Source of the DNA: Akkermansiaceae bacterium
GTDB taxonomy: Bacteria > Verrucomicrobiota > Verrucomicrobiia > Verrucomicrobiales > Akkermansiaceae
Length of the DNA: 10,692 nt
Direction: 5' to 3'
Assembly: GCA_028293225.1 (NCBI GenBank)
Contig: JAQGPE010000638.1
Coordinates: forward strand, 1 to 10,692
Notes under the pieces: model-generated
What the model was told of the DNA's origin: nothing
The model's database searches: none
Seen by the model: the letters and a program-made list of their open reading frames with translations, nothing else
In this document: positions 1 through 6,990 of the stretch, piece by piece
How the letters are laid out: every line of letters begins with the position of its first letter
How positions within the stretch are numbered: the first letter of the stretch is position 1
Made by a program: the position numbers and the translations under genes

Positions 1-2
1 AA

Positions 3-1208
3 TACATCTCGGGCACCGACCCTCACAATGCCGACACCGACGGCGACGGCCTGCTGGACGGCGCGGAAACTAACACGGGCACCTGGATCGACGCGACCCA
101 CACCGGCACCGATCCTCTCGTGGCCGACACCGATGGCGACGGTCTGCTCGATGGCGTGGAGAATCCAACCCAGGCCTCCACAGGTGTGACCCAGCCCGGC
201 ACCGATCCGAACAAGGCCGACAGCGACGGCGATGGCTATGGCGACCTGAGCGAAATCGTCCTGGGTACCAATCCGAAGCTGGCGAGCAGCGTGCCGAGCT
301 TCAGCTATACCAACATCCTGGCGGACAACTTCGACGGGGTGGCCACGAACTCGACGTATTCCTTGACCAGCACCAGCGGCACCGCGCCATCCGTGGCGGC
401 CACCGGACTGGCTTCGAACGGAAACTCCGCCCAGCTCACTTCGGCGACCGCGGGAAACAACAACTCGATCGCCTGGAATCAGGTGGCCACAGGCTCGCCG
501 CAGTCGATCAAGCTGACCTTCGACTTCCGCTTTGGTAACAATGTCAACCCGGCAGACGGCTTCGGCATCGGCCTGTTCCGCACCGCCACCTATGGCACCA
601 CGGCTCCGATCAATCCGGCCGACGGCAAAAACTGGGAAAACCCGACCGCCAATGGCGGCTATCCTGACGCGGTGGTCCTCGGCTTCGGGGTCTACGGCGC
701 CAACGTGATCCGCCTGACCGGCCCGGCCAGCCCGGGAACCGCCCTGGTGGAACTGGCCTCCCCGTTCCTCCTGACGAGCAATCTGTTCAACCGGGCGATC
801 CTCACCGGCGTGACCAACGGCTCGTCGGGCACCCTGTTCAGCCTGACCGTCATCCAGGACGTCAACGGAGCTTCGCCCACCACCCGGCAGATCTTCTCCA
901 ATGTGCTGGTGCCGGGCTTCAATGTGGCCACCGACCAGTTCCGGCTGATCTCCGGCGGCCGCACCGGTCAGCTCTTCACCCAGATCGACCTGGACAACGT
1001 GCAGCTGGCCACCGCCGGCACGACCACGGCTCCGGCACCGACCATCAGCATTGCCAAGACCACCGGCCAGCCGGTGATCACCTACACCGGCGTGCTGCAG
1101 TCCTCGCCTGATCTGGTGACCTTCACCGACGTGGCCGGAGCCGCCTCCCCCTACACGGTGCCTGCCGCCTCCCCGGCCAAGATGTTCTACCGGTCCCGGC
1201 AGCCCTGA
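3..1208 (+). CDS. Secreted calcium-repeat surface protein, 3' part
   Basis: The reading frame is open from the left edge, so the N-terminus and signal peptide lie outside the window. Three aspartate-rich repeats come first (core DTDGDGLLDG twice, then DSDGDGYGDL), the pattern of thrombospondin type 3/EF-hand-like calcium-binding repeats. A roughly 220-residue region follows, from about ILADNFDG to the IDLDNVQLA motif (nt 315-1010). It is rich in beta-strand pattern and contains FGIGLFRT and DAVVLGFGVYG, resembling a concanavalin A/L-type-lectin-like sandwich. The last 55 or so residues (LQSSPDLVTFTDVAGA, ending FYRSRQP) match a short C-terminal domain I recognise from many secreted verrucomicrobial proteins. 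Likely role: large extracellular or surface adhesin or enzyme accessory; the missing N-terminal part may hold the catalytic or binding domain. The GTG at 120 is inside the repeats and is not the start. An intrinsic terminator follows directly. Confidence 0.85.
   Translation, partial: YISGTDPHNADTDGDGLLDGAETNTGTWIDATHTGTDPLVADTDGDGLLDGVENPTQASTGVTQPGTDPNKADSDGDGYGDLSEIVLGTNPKLASSVPSFSYTNILADNFDGVATNSTYSLTSTSGTAPSVAATGLASNGNSAQLTSATAGNNNSIAWNQVATGSPQSIKLTFDFRFGNNVNPADGFGIGLFRTATYGTTAPINPADGKNWENPTANGGYPDAVVLGFGVYGANVIRLTGPASPGTALVELASPFLLTSNLFNRAILTGVTNGSSGTLFSLTVIQDVNGASPTTRQIFSNVLVPGFNVATDQFRLISGGRTGQLFTQIDLDNVQLATAGTTTAPAPTISIAKTTGQPVITYTGVLQSSPDLVTFTDVAGAASPYTVPAASPAKMFYRSRQP
12..263 (+). 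repeat. 93-nt tandem repeat encoding calcium-binding units
   Basis: Units begin with GTDP codons at 12, 105 and 198, exactly 93 nt (31 codons) apart. The DGDG core codons at about 30-62 and 123-155 differ at only about four of 34 bases. The third unit is shortened to 66 nt before a terminal GTNP at 264. The repeat very likely continues upstream of the window. Confidence 0.8.
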
Positions 1209-1237
1209 ACTGCTGAGATCCTGAAGATCGATTTCCC

Positions 1238-1278
1238 ATCCCCGGCCGTGAGTATTTTCTCCGGCCGGGGATTTTTTT
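1238..1278 (+). terminator. Rho-independent terminator of the surface-protein gene
   Basis: A perfect 10-bp stem (ATCCCCGGCC at 1238-1247 with GGCCGGGGAT at 1263-1272) encloses a 15-nt loop and runs into seven T residues (1272-1278). It lies 30 bp after the stop codon of the surface-protein gene. Confidence 0.9.
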
Positions 1279-1435
1279 GTCCCTCGTTCGCGTAGAAGAA
1301 AAAGGGATGGACCGTTTCCCGGAAATTGCGGCCTTCCTTTCCCGTGCATTTTTTTCAAACGCCCGCTAGAATCCGCCAGCGGAACGAGGTGGCGCCCTTC
1401 CCACCCTCGTTAAAAGCCTTTAGCAGTCCCCTTCG

Positions 1436-2623
1436 GTGCAGAATCTCCAGAACGACATCGCGACCATCCGCCGCATCGAAGCGGTGCCGCGGATCCTCGA
1501 TGTGGTCTGCCGGACCACCGGCATGGGCTTCGCGGCGGTGGCCCGGGTCACGGAGGACCGCTGGATCGCCTGCGGCGTCCTGGACCGGATCAACTTCGGG
1601 CTCCAGCCCGGTGGCGAGCTGCAGATCGAGACGACCATCTGCCACGAGATCCGCCAGAACCGCCAGCCGGTCGTGATCAACCACGTGGCGGAGGATCCGG
1701 ACTATTGCGGACACCACACGCCCGCGATGTACGGCCTGCAGAGCTACATTTCGATGCCGATCCTCCTCCCCGACGGGCGCTTTTTCGGGACGCTCTGTGC
1801 CATCGATCCGCGGCCTGCCGTGGTCAATACCCCGGAGATCGTCGAGATGTTCCGGCTCTTTGCCGAGCTGATCGCCTTCCACATCGATGCCTCGGAAAAG
1901 CTCGCCACCAGCGAATCGACCCTGCTGGCGGAACGCGAGACGTCCGAGCTGCGCGAACAATTCGTGGCCGTGCTGGGCCATGACCTGCGCAATCCGCTCG
2001 CAGCGATCTCATCGGCGGCCGGGGTCCTGGGGATGGCAGCCAAGGACGACCGCATTCACAAGCTGGCGGACATCATTCAGAGCAGCGTTTCGCGCATGGC
2101 GGGATTGATCGAGAACGTCCTGGATTTCGCCCGCGGGCGGCTCGGTGACGGCATCACGGTGGATCGGCGCGATGAAATCGAACTCCAGCCCGTGCTCGAC
2201 CAGATCGTCGGGGAAATCCGCTCCACCCACCCGGAGCGTCAGATCGATACCGACTTCTCTCTCACGGAAAAGGTCGCCTGCGATCCGGGGCGGATTGGCC
2301 AACTCTTCTCGAATCTCCTGGGGAATGCCATCAGCCACGGCCGGGCCGCCGAGGCCGTAAAGGTCCGGGCCTTCAGCAAAGACGGAGTCTTCGAGCTTTC
2401 CGTGTCGAATGCCTCGGAGCCGATCCCGGCGTCGAAGCTGGAGCGGCTCTTTCACCCCTTTTCGCGCGGCGACTCGAAGGCCTACCAGCAGGGCCTCGGC
2501 CTCGGTCTCTACATCGCGTCCGAAATCGCGAAGGCCCACGGCGGCACCCTGGAGGTCCTCTCAATCCCGGAGGAGACGCGCTTCACCTTCCGGATGATGA
2601 CCCGCACCGGCGGAAAGTCCTGA
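1436..2623 (+). CDS. GAF-domain sensor histidine kinase, soluble
   Basis: The 395-residue protein has an N-terminal GAF domain (about 5-150, with SYISMPILLPDGRFFGTLCAID typical of its last strands, in two halves at 103-114 and 115-124). A short linker helix leads to a HisKA dimerisation domain with H-box LGHDLRNPLAAI (predicted phospho-His182) and an HATPase_c domain (about 250-390). The ATPase domain shows an N-box (FSNLLGNAISHG, N293/N297), F-box (LFHPF) and G2 box (GLGLGLY, 353-359). The G1 box is divergent: NASEPIP aligns with the NxGxPIP form and has Ser for the first Gly. No transmembrane segment or signal peptide is visible, so it should sense a cytoplasmic cue. The GTG start is chosen because an in-frame TAG lies 15 nt upstream and MQNLQNDIATIRRIEAVP looks like the normal N-terminus of this family. 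A TAGAAT (1367-1372) could be a -10 element, without a good -35. No response regulator gene is adjacent, so its partner is unknown. Confidence 0.93.
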   Translation: MQNLQNDIATIRRIEAVPRILDVVCRTTGMGFAAVARVTEDRWIACGVLDRINFGLQPGGELQIETTICHEIRQNRQPVVINHVAEDPDYCGHHTPAMYGLQSYISMPILLPDGRFFGTLCAIDPRPAVVNTPEIVEMFRLFAELIAFHIDASEKLATSESTLLAERETSELREQFVAVLGHDLRNPLAAISSAAGVLGMAAKDDRIHKLADIIQSSVSRMAGLIENVLDFARGRLGDGITVDRRDEIELQPVLDQIVGEIRSTHPERQIDTDFSLTEKVACDPGRIGQLFSNLLGNAISHGRAAEAVKVRAFSKDGVFELSVSNASEPIPASKLERLFHPFSRGDSKAYQQGLGLGLYIASEIAKAHGGTLEVLSIPEETRFTFRMMTRTGGKS

Positions 2624-2852
2624 TTTCCGCTACGCGCAGAGCTTCTCCATCTACGATTCTCCTAGTAGATCGACCGGAATTTCTCCGTCCCGTCACAGTC
2701 CTGCTACAGGAAATGGTGGCCATATCGTCACGTGACAAGGTCGTGGCAAGAGAGCCTTCGCCTGTTGGCTGTTAGTGGTCCAATTGAGCGCTGTCCCCGG
2801 AACGTCCTGTCTAAAACAGATGTGACGTTTCCGGAACCCCAGCACTCGAACC
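2624..2852. other. Intergenic region with palindromes, no gene seen
   Basis: No credible coding sequence lies in these 229 bp. A small hairpin (ATCTAC 2649-2654 with GTAGAT 2665-2670) follows the kinase gene but has no T tract, so it is not a convincing terminator. A perfect 10-bp palindrome GTCACGTGAC occupies 2727-2736, about 117 bp before the next start codon, and could be an operator. No good -35/-10 pair stands out. Confidence 0.5.
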
Positions 2853-3458
2853 ATGAGCCCACTCGGAAAAAGAACCCTTCCAGCCATGCTCCTCGTCAGC
2901 CTCTGCAGCATCTCCCTGCTGCCGGTTGCCTGGTCCCATGAGCACGAAGACAAAGCCCCGCCGCCACCTGCCGAACGACGCACCAATGTGTCGGCCGAGC
3001 AACTCGCCAAGCTTCTGAAGGATGCACCGGCGCCCGCCATTGCCACCCCGGAAACCCTTCAGTTGCCGCCTCTTCCCGCTGGAGTGGAAGAACTCAACTT
3101 CAAGGATTTCTACAAGATGCCGGTCGGCCCCCTGGGCCTCGAACCCACCGCTAAGCTTCAGACTCTCAATGGCAAACGCGTCCGGATCGTCGGCTTCATG
3201 GCCGAGATCAAACTGGACGACAAGCGCCAGATGATCTTCTCCTCCGTCCCCCTCAAGCCCCAGCCTGAGGAGTACGGCGTGGCCGATGAAATCCCCGCCA
3301 CCCACATCCTGGTGACGGTACCCGGCAATCCTGAAGAGGAAATCCGCTTCACCCCGGGACCGATGCTTCTGACCGGAGTTCTCTCCGTCGGAACCGTCGG
3401 CGGCGAGACCTCCTTCGTCCGCATGCAGCTGGATGAAGCGCCAACTTCCGGCAAGTAA
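2853..3458 (+). CDS. Secreted protein of unknown function, His-rich N-terminus
   Basis: The 201-residue protein starts with a clear signal peptide: basic MSPLGKR, then hydrophobic MLLVSLCSISLLPVAWS (12-28), with cleavage near S28. The mature protein opens with HEHED, a possible metal-binding stretch, then a proline-rich linker. A helical segment (VSAEQLAKLLKD) precedes a C-terminal beta-rich domain beginning LNGKRVRIVGFMAEI. That phrase resembles the start of the DUF3299-type, OB-like secreted domain, where a LxGKRVRIxGF strand opens the fold; this is a tentative resemblance. It is not a known enzyme. The gene precedes the alkaline phosphatase gene in the same direction with a 119-bp gap and no terminator between them, so partial co-transcription is possible. 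The ATG at 2853 is preferred to the in-frame ATG at 2886 because it supplies the basic n-region of the signal peptide. No Shine-Dalgarno sequence is seen. Confidence 0.85.
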   Translation: MSPLGKRTLPAMLLVSLCSISLLPVAWSHEHEDKAPPPPAERRTNVSAEQLAKLLKDAPAPAIATPETLQLPPLPAGVEELNFKDFYKMPVGPLGLEPTAKLQTLNGKRVRIVGFMAEIKLDDKRQMIFSSVPLKPQPEEYGVADEIPATHILVTVPGNPEEEIRFTPGPMLLTGVLSVGTVGGETSFVRMQLDEAPTSGK

Positions 3459-3482
3459 GCCGGCTCCAGAAAACAAGCAAGA

Positions 3483-3511
3483 GAACCGAACCGAACCAAA
3501 TGAATCGAACC
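3483..3511 (+). repeat. Short GAACC direct repeats in the phosphatase leader
   Basis: Three GAACC units run in tandem at 3483-3497 and a fourth sits at 3507-3511, after a 9-nt interruption. They lie in the gap between the secreted-protein gene and the alkaline phosphatase gene. They could be a regulator-binding array or simple-sequence drift. Confidence 0.6.
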
Positions 3512-3514
3512 GAA

Positions 3515-3536
3515 TTACGATACATGAATATCGTAA
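3515..3536. promoter_or_regulatory. Perfect 8-bp inverted repeat, candidate operator
   Basis: TTACGATA (3515-3522) and TATCGTAA (3529-3536) are exact reverse complements separated by six bases (CATGAA). The AT-rich dyad stands out in high-GC DNA and lies 42 bp before the preferred start of the alkaline phosphatase gene. The size and spacing suit a dimeric helix-turn-helix regulator, or the arms could form a leader hairpin. It does not match the E. coli Pho box. Confidence 0.5.
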
Positions 3537-3577
3537 CTGATTCATCCCTTCCGATCTCCTCCAAACCAACACAGCCC

Positions 3578-5569
3578 ATGAAAACAAACCGCATCCTCCT
3601 CCTTACCGCCGCCTCTCTGACGGCCGGTCTCCTCACCGCTCCGTCCTTCGCCGCCCCTGTGGTCTCGCGTCTGACTCCTCCGAGCGCTCTCTTCACCTTC
3701 AACGACCCGACGCCTCCTTACGTCGCCCGCTTCCTGCCGGGACAGCGTTTCGACCTGCAGGCCACGGTCCGCCCTGACGCCGGCCAGACCATCACCAGCG
3801 CCATCTTCAAGGTCGATGGCAACGCGGTCCAGAGCCCGGTCTCCCTGCTCACCGCCAACGTCGCCGGCCTCCCTGCCAACTCGGTCGCCGCCACGCTCCG
3901 CGCTTACTCCAGCACGACTCCAGGTGTCCACACCTTCACGGTCGAAGCCACCCAGAGCAATGCCACCACGGTGACCGCCACCGGCAACTTCGAAGTGATC
4001 GCCATCAACAACAACGGCGGCACCAAGGCCAAGAACATCATCGTCTGCATCGGCGACGGCATGGGCATCGCCCACCGCACCGCCGCCCGCATCCTGAGCC
4101 GCGGGGTGCAGCAGGGCAAAGCCCTCTCCGACCTGGTGACCGACACGTTCCCGAACACCGGGATCGTGAAGACCAGCTCCCTGAACTCCATCGTCACGGA
4201 CTCCGCTCCGGGCGCCGCCTGCTACTCCACGGGCAATAAGTTCAACAACAACCAGGAAGGCGTCTTCCCGGATGACACCACCGACAAGTTCGACAACCCA
4301 CGCGTCGAACTCATCGGTGAATACCTCCACCGCACCCAGGGCAAGGCCCTCGGCATCGTCACCACCGCCGACGTCTTCGACGCCACCCCGGCCGCCTTCG
4401 GCATCCACACCCAGGACCGCGGCGCAGGCACCGGCATCTGCGACCAGTTCCTCGACGAAGCCACCCAGACCAGCGGCCTGAAGGTCCTGCTCGGCGGCGG
4501 CCGCAAGTGGTTCATCCCGTCCTCCACCCCGGGCAGCGCCCGCGCCACCTCCGGTGCCGACTACGCCCTGGCCCCTGAACTCGCCACCGCCTGGGGCGTC
4601 GCCACCGGCGTCGCCAACGACACCGGCCGCGACCTGATCGGCGACTTCCAGACCGCCGGCTTCAGCTACGCTCCGGACCGTACTTCCCTGAACGCGATCC
4701 CGGACAATACCCAGAAGCTCATCGGCCTCTTCTCCCTGTCGAATATGAACGTCTCGTTCGACAAGATCAACGGCCGCCGCGGCGTGATCCCGGCCGGCTC
4801 CACCACCGGCAACACCATCGTCAGCGACTACGGCTTCCCGGACCAGCCGATGCTCGATGAAATGACCGACAAGGCGCTGAAAGTGCTCAACAACACCCCA
4901 CAGGGCTTCGTGCTCATGGTCGAAGGCGCCTCCATCGACAAGCAGGCCCACAACATGGACTCCGAACGCTGGATCCTGGACGCGGTCGAGTTCGATAACG
5001 CCATCGGCGTCTGCAAGAACTTCGCCACCGCCAACCCGAACACGCTGATCATCGTCACCGCCGACCACGAGTGCGGTGGCATCAGCATCATCGGTGGTTC
5101 CACCGTCACGAACGCCCAGCTTGTGACCGCCAGCACCGGCGGTGGTGGCGCCGCCACCCTGCGCGACCCGATCGTCGGCACCTATGACGCCGCGGGCTTC
5201 CCGAACTACGTCATGGCTCCGGACGGTTTCCCGGTCACGACCGACATCGACTACCGCATGCTGATCGGCTACGCCGCCAACTGCGACCGCTACGAAGACT
5301 GGGTCACCAATGTGCGCCCGCTCCGCGACTCCCAGCAGTCGTTCAACAACACCGCACCGCTGAACACCTACCCAGGCCTCCCGCTCAACCGCGACGTCGC
5401 TGGCGGTTTCCTGATCACCGGCCAGGTTCCCGGCTCCACCGCCGTGCACACCGCCGCTGACGTGCCGGTCTACTCCTTCGGCCGCGGCAGCAGCCTCTAC
5501 GCCGGCACCATGGATAACACGGACGTCTTCTTCAAGGCCATGCAGGCTGCGATCGGCGGCGCCAAGTAA
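3578..5569 (+). CDS. phoA: Secreted alkaline phosphatase with N-terminal Ig-like domain
   Basis: This 663-residue protein hydrolyses phosphomonoesters outside the cytoplasm, releasing phosphate. Visible motifs of the PhoA family are IGDGMG (158-163, metal-binding D160), TDSAPGAACYSTG (nucleophile Ser209), the metal and phosphate site in VEGASIDKQAHNMD (E449, D454, H458), TADHECGG (D496, H497) and HTAADVPVYSFG (H624), then DNTDVFF near the end. A signal peptide (MKTNRILLLTAASLTAGLL to about A25) is followed by a beta-rich, Ig-like segment (about 28-142) that classical enzymes of about 450-480 residues lack. The catalytic part is also enlarged. The frame is open from ATG 3500, but ATG 3578 is preferred because it starts exactly at the signal peptide and leaves the inverted repeat upstream. 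A PEP-CTERM gene follows after 40 bp. Phosphate control is expected for the family, but no classical Pho box is seen. Confidence 0.95.
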   Translation: MKTNRILLLTAASLTAGLLTAPSFAAPVVSRLTPPSALFTFNDPTPPYVARFLPGQRFDLQATVRPDAGQTITSAIFKVDGNAVQSPVSLLTANVAGLPANSVAATLRAYSSTTPGVHTFTVEATQSNATTVTATGNFEVIAINNNGGTKAKNIIVCIGDGMGIAHRTAARILSRGVQQGKALSDLVTDTFPNTGIVKTSSLNSIVTDSAPGAACYSTGNKFNNNQEGVFPDDTTDKFDNPRVELIGEYLHRTQGKALGIVTTADVFDATPAAFGIHTQDRGAGTGICDQFLDEATQTSGLKVLLGGGRKWFIPSSTPGSARATSGADYALAPELATAWGVATGVANDTGRDLIGDFQTAGFSYAPDRTSLNAIPDNTQKLIGLFSLSNMNVSFDKINGRRGVIPAGSTTGNTIVSDYGFPDQPMLDEMTDKALKVLNNTPQGFVLMVEGASIDKQAHNMDSERWILDAVEFDNAIGVCKNFATANPNTLIIVTADHECGGISIIGGSTVTNAQLVTASTGGGGAATLRDPIVGTYDAAGFPNYVMAPDGFPVTTDIDYRMLIGYAANCDRYEDWVTNVRPLRDSQQSFNNTAPLNTYPGLPLNRDVAGGFLITGQVPGSTAVHTAADVPVYSFGRGSSLYAGTMDNTDVFFKAMQAAIGGAK

Positions 5570-5609
5570 ACGGGTGGGATCGATCCTCCTGAACCTTCAC
5601 GATTGATAC

Positions 5610-6248
5610 ATGAAATCCCTTCTCACGGCCCTTGCGGCCCTCACCGTCCTCGCCCCGCTGGTGCAGGGCGCGACCACCTTCGACTTCGACGGCAGTGATG
5701 TCGCGACGACGACGGGCACCGCGCTTGGCACCACCGTCACCGTCCAGGGCGCCTACTGGGAAACGCTCGATGACAATGGCGACCCGCTCGCGACTCCCGG
5801 CTTCCGCCCGGACGTGACCGCCACCGTCACCGCCGCCGATCCCAATGTCTTCGGCTATGGTCCGGCCATCTCCGGCAAGGCCATCGACGGCACCAACGGT
5901 CCGCTGCTGTTCAACTTCACGGTGGCCCAGACGATCTCGAACTTCGGGATCACCCTGGACAACAGCACCTTTGGCAACATCCCAACGACCGGTGGCGATC
6001 CTGCCTTCGGCACGAACATCCTGTTCTACGATGCCGCCGACAACCTGATCGGTTTCATCCCGGTCGACCAGACGGTCTCCGGCTTCACGGTCAACGACGC
6101 CAGCACCTTCGCCAACGTCTCGAAGATCGTCCTGCCCTCCGGCGCCTACTACGACAACATGAACTTCACGGCCGTGCCGGAACCGGCCGCCCTCGCGCTG
6201 GCTGGCCTGGGCACGCTCCTGGCCTTCGTCCGCCGCCGGACGACCTGA
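5610..6248 (+). CDS. PEP-CTERM sorting-domain secreted protein
   Basis: The 212-residue protein has a signal peptide (MKSLLTALAALTVLAPLVQG, cleaved near G20/A21) and a beta-rich body with many Thr, Asn and Gly residues. A tripartite C-terminal tail follows: VPEP (189-192), a hydrophobic helix (AALALAGLGTLLAFV) and the basic end RRR (208-210). Such tails are recognised by exosortase enzymes and direct proteins to the envelope or an exopolysaccharide matrix; no exosortase gene is in the window. The body (NILFYDAADNLIGF) resembles other PEP-CTERM proteins of unknown function, with no catalytic motif. It starts 40 bp after the alkaline phosphatase stop codon, with no terminator between, so the two are probably one transcript that ends at the strong hairpin at 6270. 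The ATG has no Shine-Dalgarno sequence. Phosphate-linked expression is an inference from position only. Confidence 0.9.
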   Translation: MKSLLTALAALTVLAPLVQGATTFDFDGSDVATTTGTALGTTVTVQGAYWETLDDNGDPLATPGFRPDVTATVTAADPNVFGYGPAISGKAIDGTNGPLLFNFTVAQTISNFGITLDNSTFGNIPTTGGDPAFGTNILFYDAADNLIGFIPVDQTVSGFTVNDASTFANVSKIVLPSGAYYDNMNFTAVPEPAALALAGLGTLLAFVRRRTT

Positions 6249-6269
6249 ACTCAGACCTGATTAAAAAAC

Positions 6270-6313
6270 AAAGGCCTCCTGGAGCACCACTTGCTGCTCC
6301 GGGAGGCCTTTTT
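6270..6313 (+). terminator. Long bidirectional terminator hairpin
   Basis: A 17-bp stem (6270-6286 with 6295-6311) pairs AAAGGCCTCC and GGAGCA with their complements across one T-G wobble and has an 8-nt loop. T residues at 6309-6313 follow on the plus strand. On the minus strand the same stem, with one C-A mismatch, is followed by TTTGTTTTTT. It sits between convergent genes and can stop both. Confidence 0.92.
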
Positions 6314-6333
6314 AATGTCCTACGATTGGTGTC

Positions 6334-6813
6334 CTAGTGACTCGATGATTCCACTCCGCCGATGGACCAGACCAGAGCCGCCGACCACTGGATGAAGGTC
6401 ACCCCGATCAGCACCCAGGCCGTGTGGACGTCCACCTGCGGCAGGAGCGGGAAAAATTGTGGCGCGATGCAGGCGATCAGCGACCAGCTCAGGCAGAGGT
6501 TCATCGCAGTGATCGCATTGCGGTGGCGGATGCCGTAGCTGCGGCTGATGAGGGTCGGCAGCAGGTAGAAAACCAGCGCGCCGATGCCGAACAGAGCCCA
6601 GCAGGTGATCACCGTGGCCCGCGGCAGGGATTTGATGATCGCGTCCTGGCCGAAGTAGAGGTAGCCACCGGCAGCTCCCACGGAAATCAGGGCGAGTCCG
6701 ATCACCCACCAACCCCAGCTCGGGATCGCGGCACTGCCGTGATGACGGTGACCACGGCGCCGGTGTTCGTCGAAATACGCTTCCGGTGGCAGGGGGGCGG
6801 GATGCGAATCCAT
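6334..6813 (-). CDS. Four-helix integral membrane protein, unknown function
   Basis: The 159-residue protein has a short cytoplasm-like N-terminus rich in Pro, Arg and His (HRRRGHRHHG, 17-26). Four predicted membrane helices follow at about 33-54, 66-90, 100-123 and 131-152, and the end is Ser-rich. Helices 2 and 3 contain YLLPTLISR and NAITAMNLCLSWSLI, then AALVWS at 145-150. This recalls the YFLPTxIA, N-L-LGW and ALVWA pattern of small superinfection-immunity-like membrane proteins (PF14373), but the match is weak and the usual LGWT glycine is missing. The frame is open to 6975; ATG 6813 is chosen because the upstream residues are basic and unlike a protein start, and because a plausible promoter would place transcription start near 6845. 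It is convergent with the PEP-CTERM gene and divergent from the GH130 gene. ATG 6846 remains possible. Confidence 0.75.
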   Translation of the reverse strand: MDSHPAPLPPEAYFDEHRRRGHRHHGSAAIPSWGWWVIGLALISVGAAGGYLYFGQDAIIKSLPRATVITCWALFGIGALVFYLLPTLISRSYGIRHRNAITAMNLCLSWSLIACIAPQFFPLLPQVDVHTAWVLIGVTFIQWSAALVWSIGGVESSSH

Positions 6814-6852
6814 GAACCGCCGTCTTAAACTTTCTACGGTCTCCATCCGGAC

Positions 6853-6881
6853 CCTATAAGCCCGCATTTTCGCGCGCGCAA
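6853..6881 (-). promoter_or_regulatory. Possible promoter for the four-helix membrane protein
   Basis: Read on the minus strand, TTGCGC (6881-6876) and TATAGG (6858-6853) are separated by 17 bp. The -10 matches four of six consensus bases and the -35 three of six. The spacing is ideal and the predicted start leaves a leader of about 30 nt before ATG 6813. Confidence 0.35.
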
Positions 6882-6990
6882 GTTTCTTGAAAGAACCTGA
6901 CGGGATGACACGGATCGATTTCCGGACCGATACCGACCAGCGGTGGCCGTTCCACAGATAAAAAAACCACCTCACCCGCGTATTTCGGGC

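Noticed and set aside
1326..1981. Open frames on both strands over the start of the histidine kinase gene
   Set aside because: The kinase frame shows clear GAF and HisKA motifs; the others are Arg/Ser-rich or lack any motif.
3500..3577. N-terminal extension of the alkaline phosphatase from ATG 3500
   Set aside because: It would put 26 polar residues before a perfect signal peptide and place the inverted repeat inside coding sequence; ATG 3578 fits better.
3542..5449. Minus-strand open frame of 635 codons opposite the alkaline phosphatase gene
   Set aside because: Its product is a low-complexity run of Gly, Val, Ala and Asp without domains, as expected from the reverse of high-GC codons, while the plus strand encodes a clear phosphatase.
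6814..6975. N-terminal extension of the four-helix membrane protein
   Set aside because: The added residues are basic and unlike a protein start, and the putative promoter lies inside this stretch.
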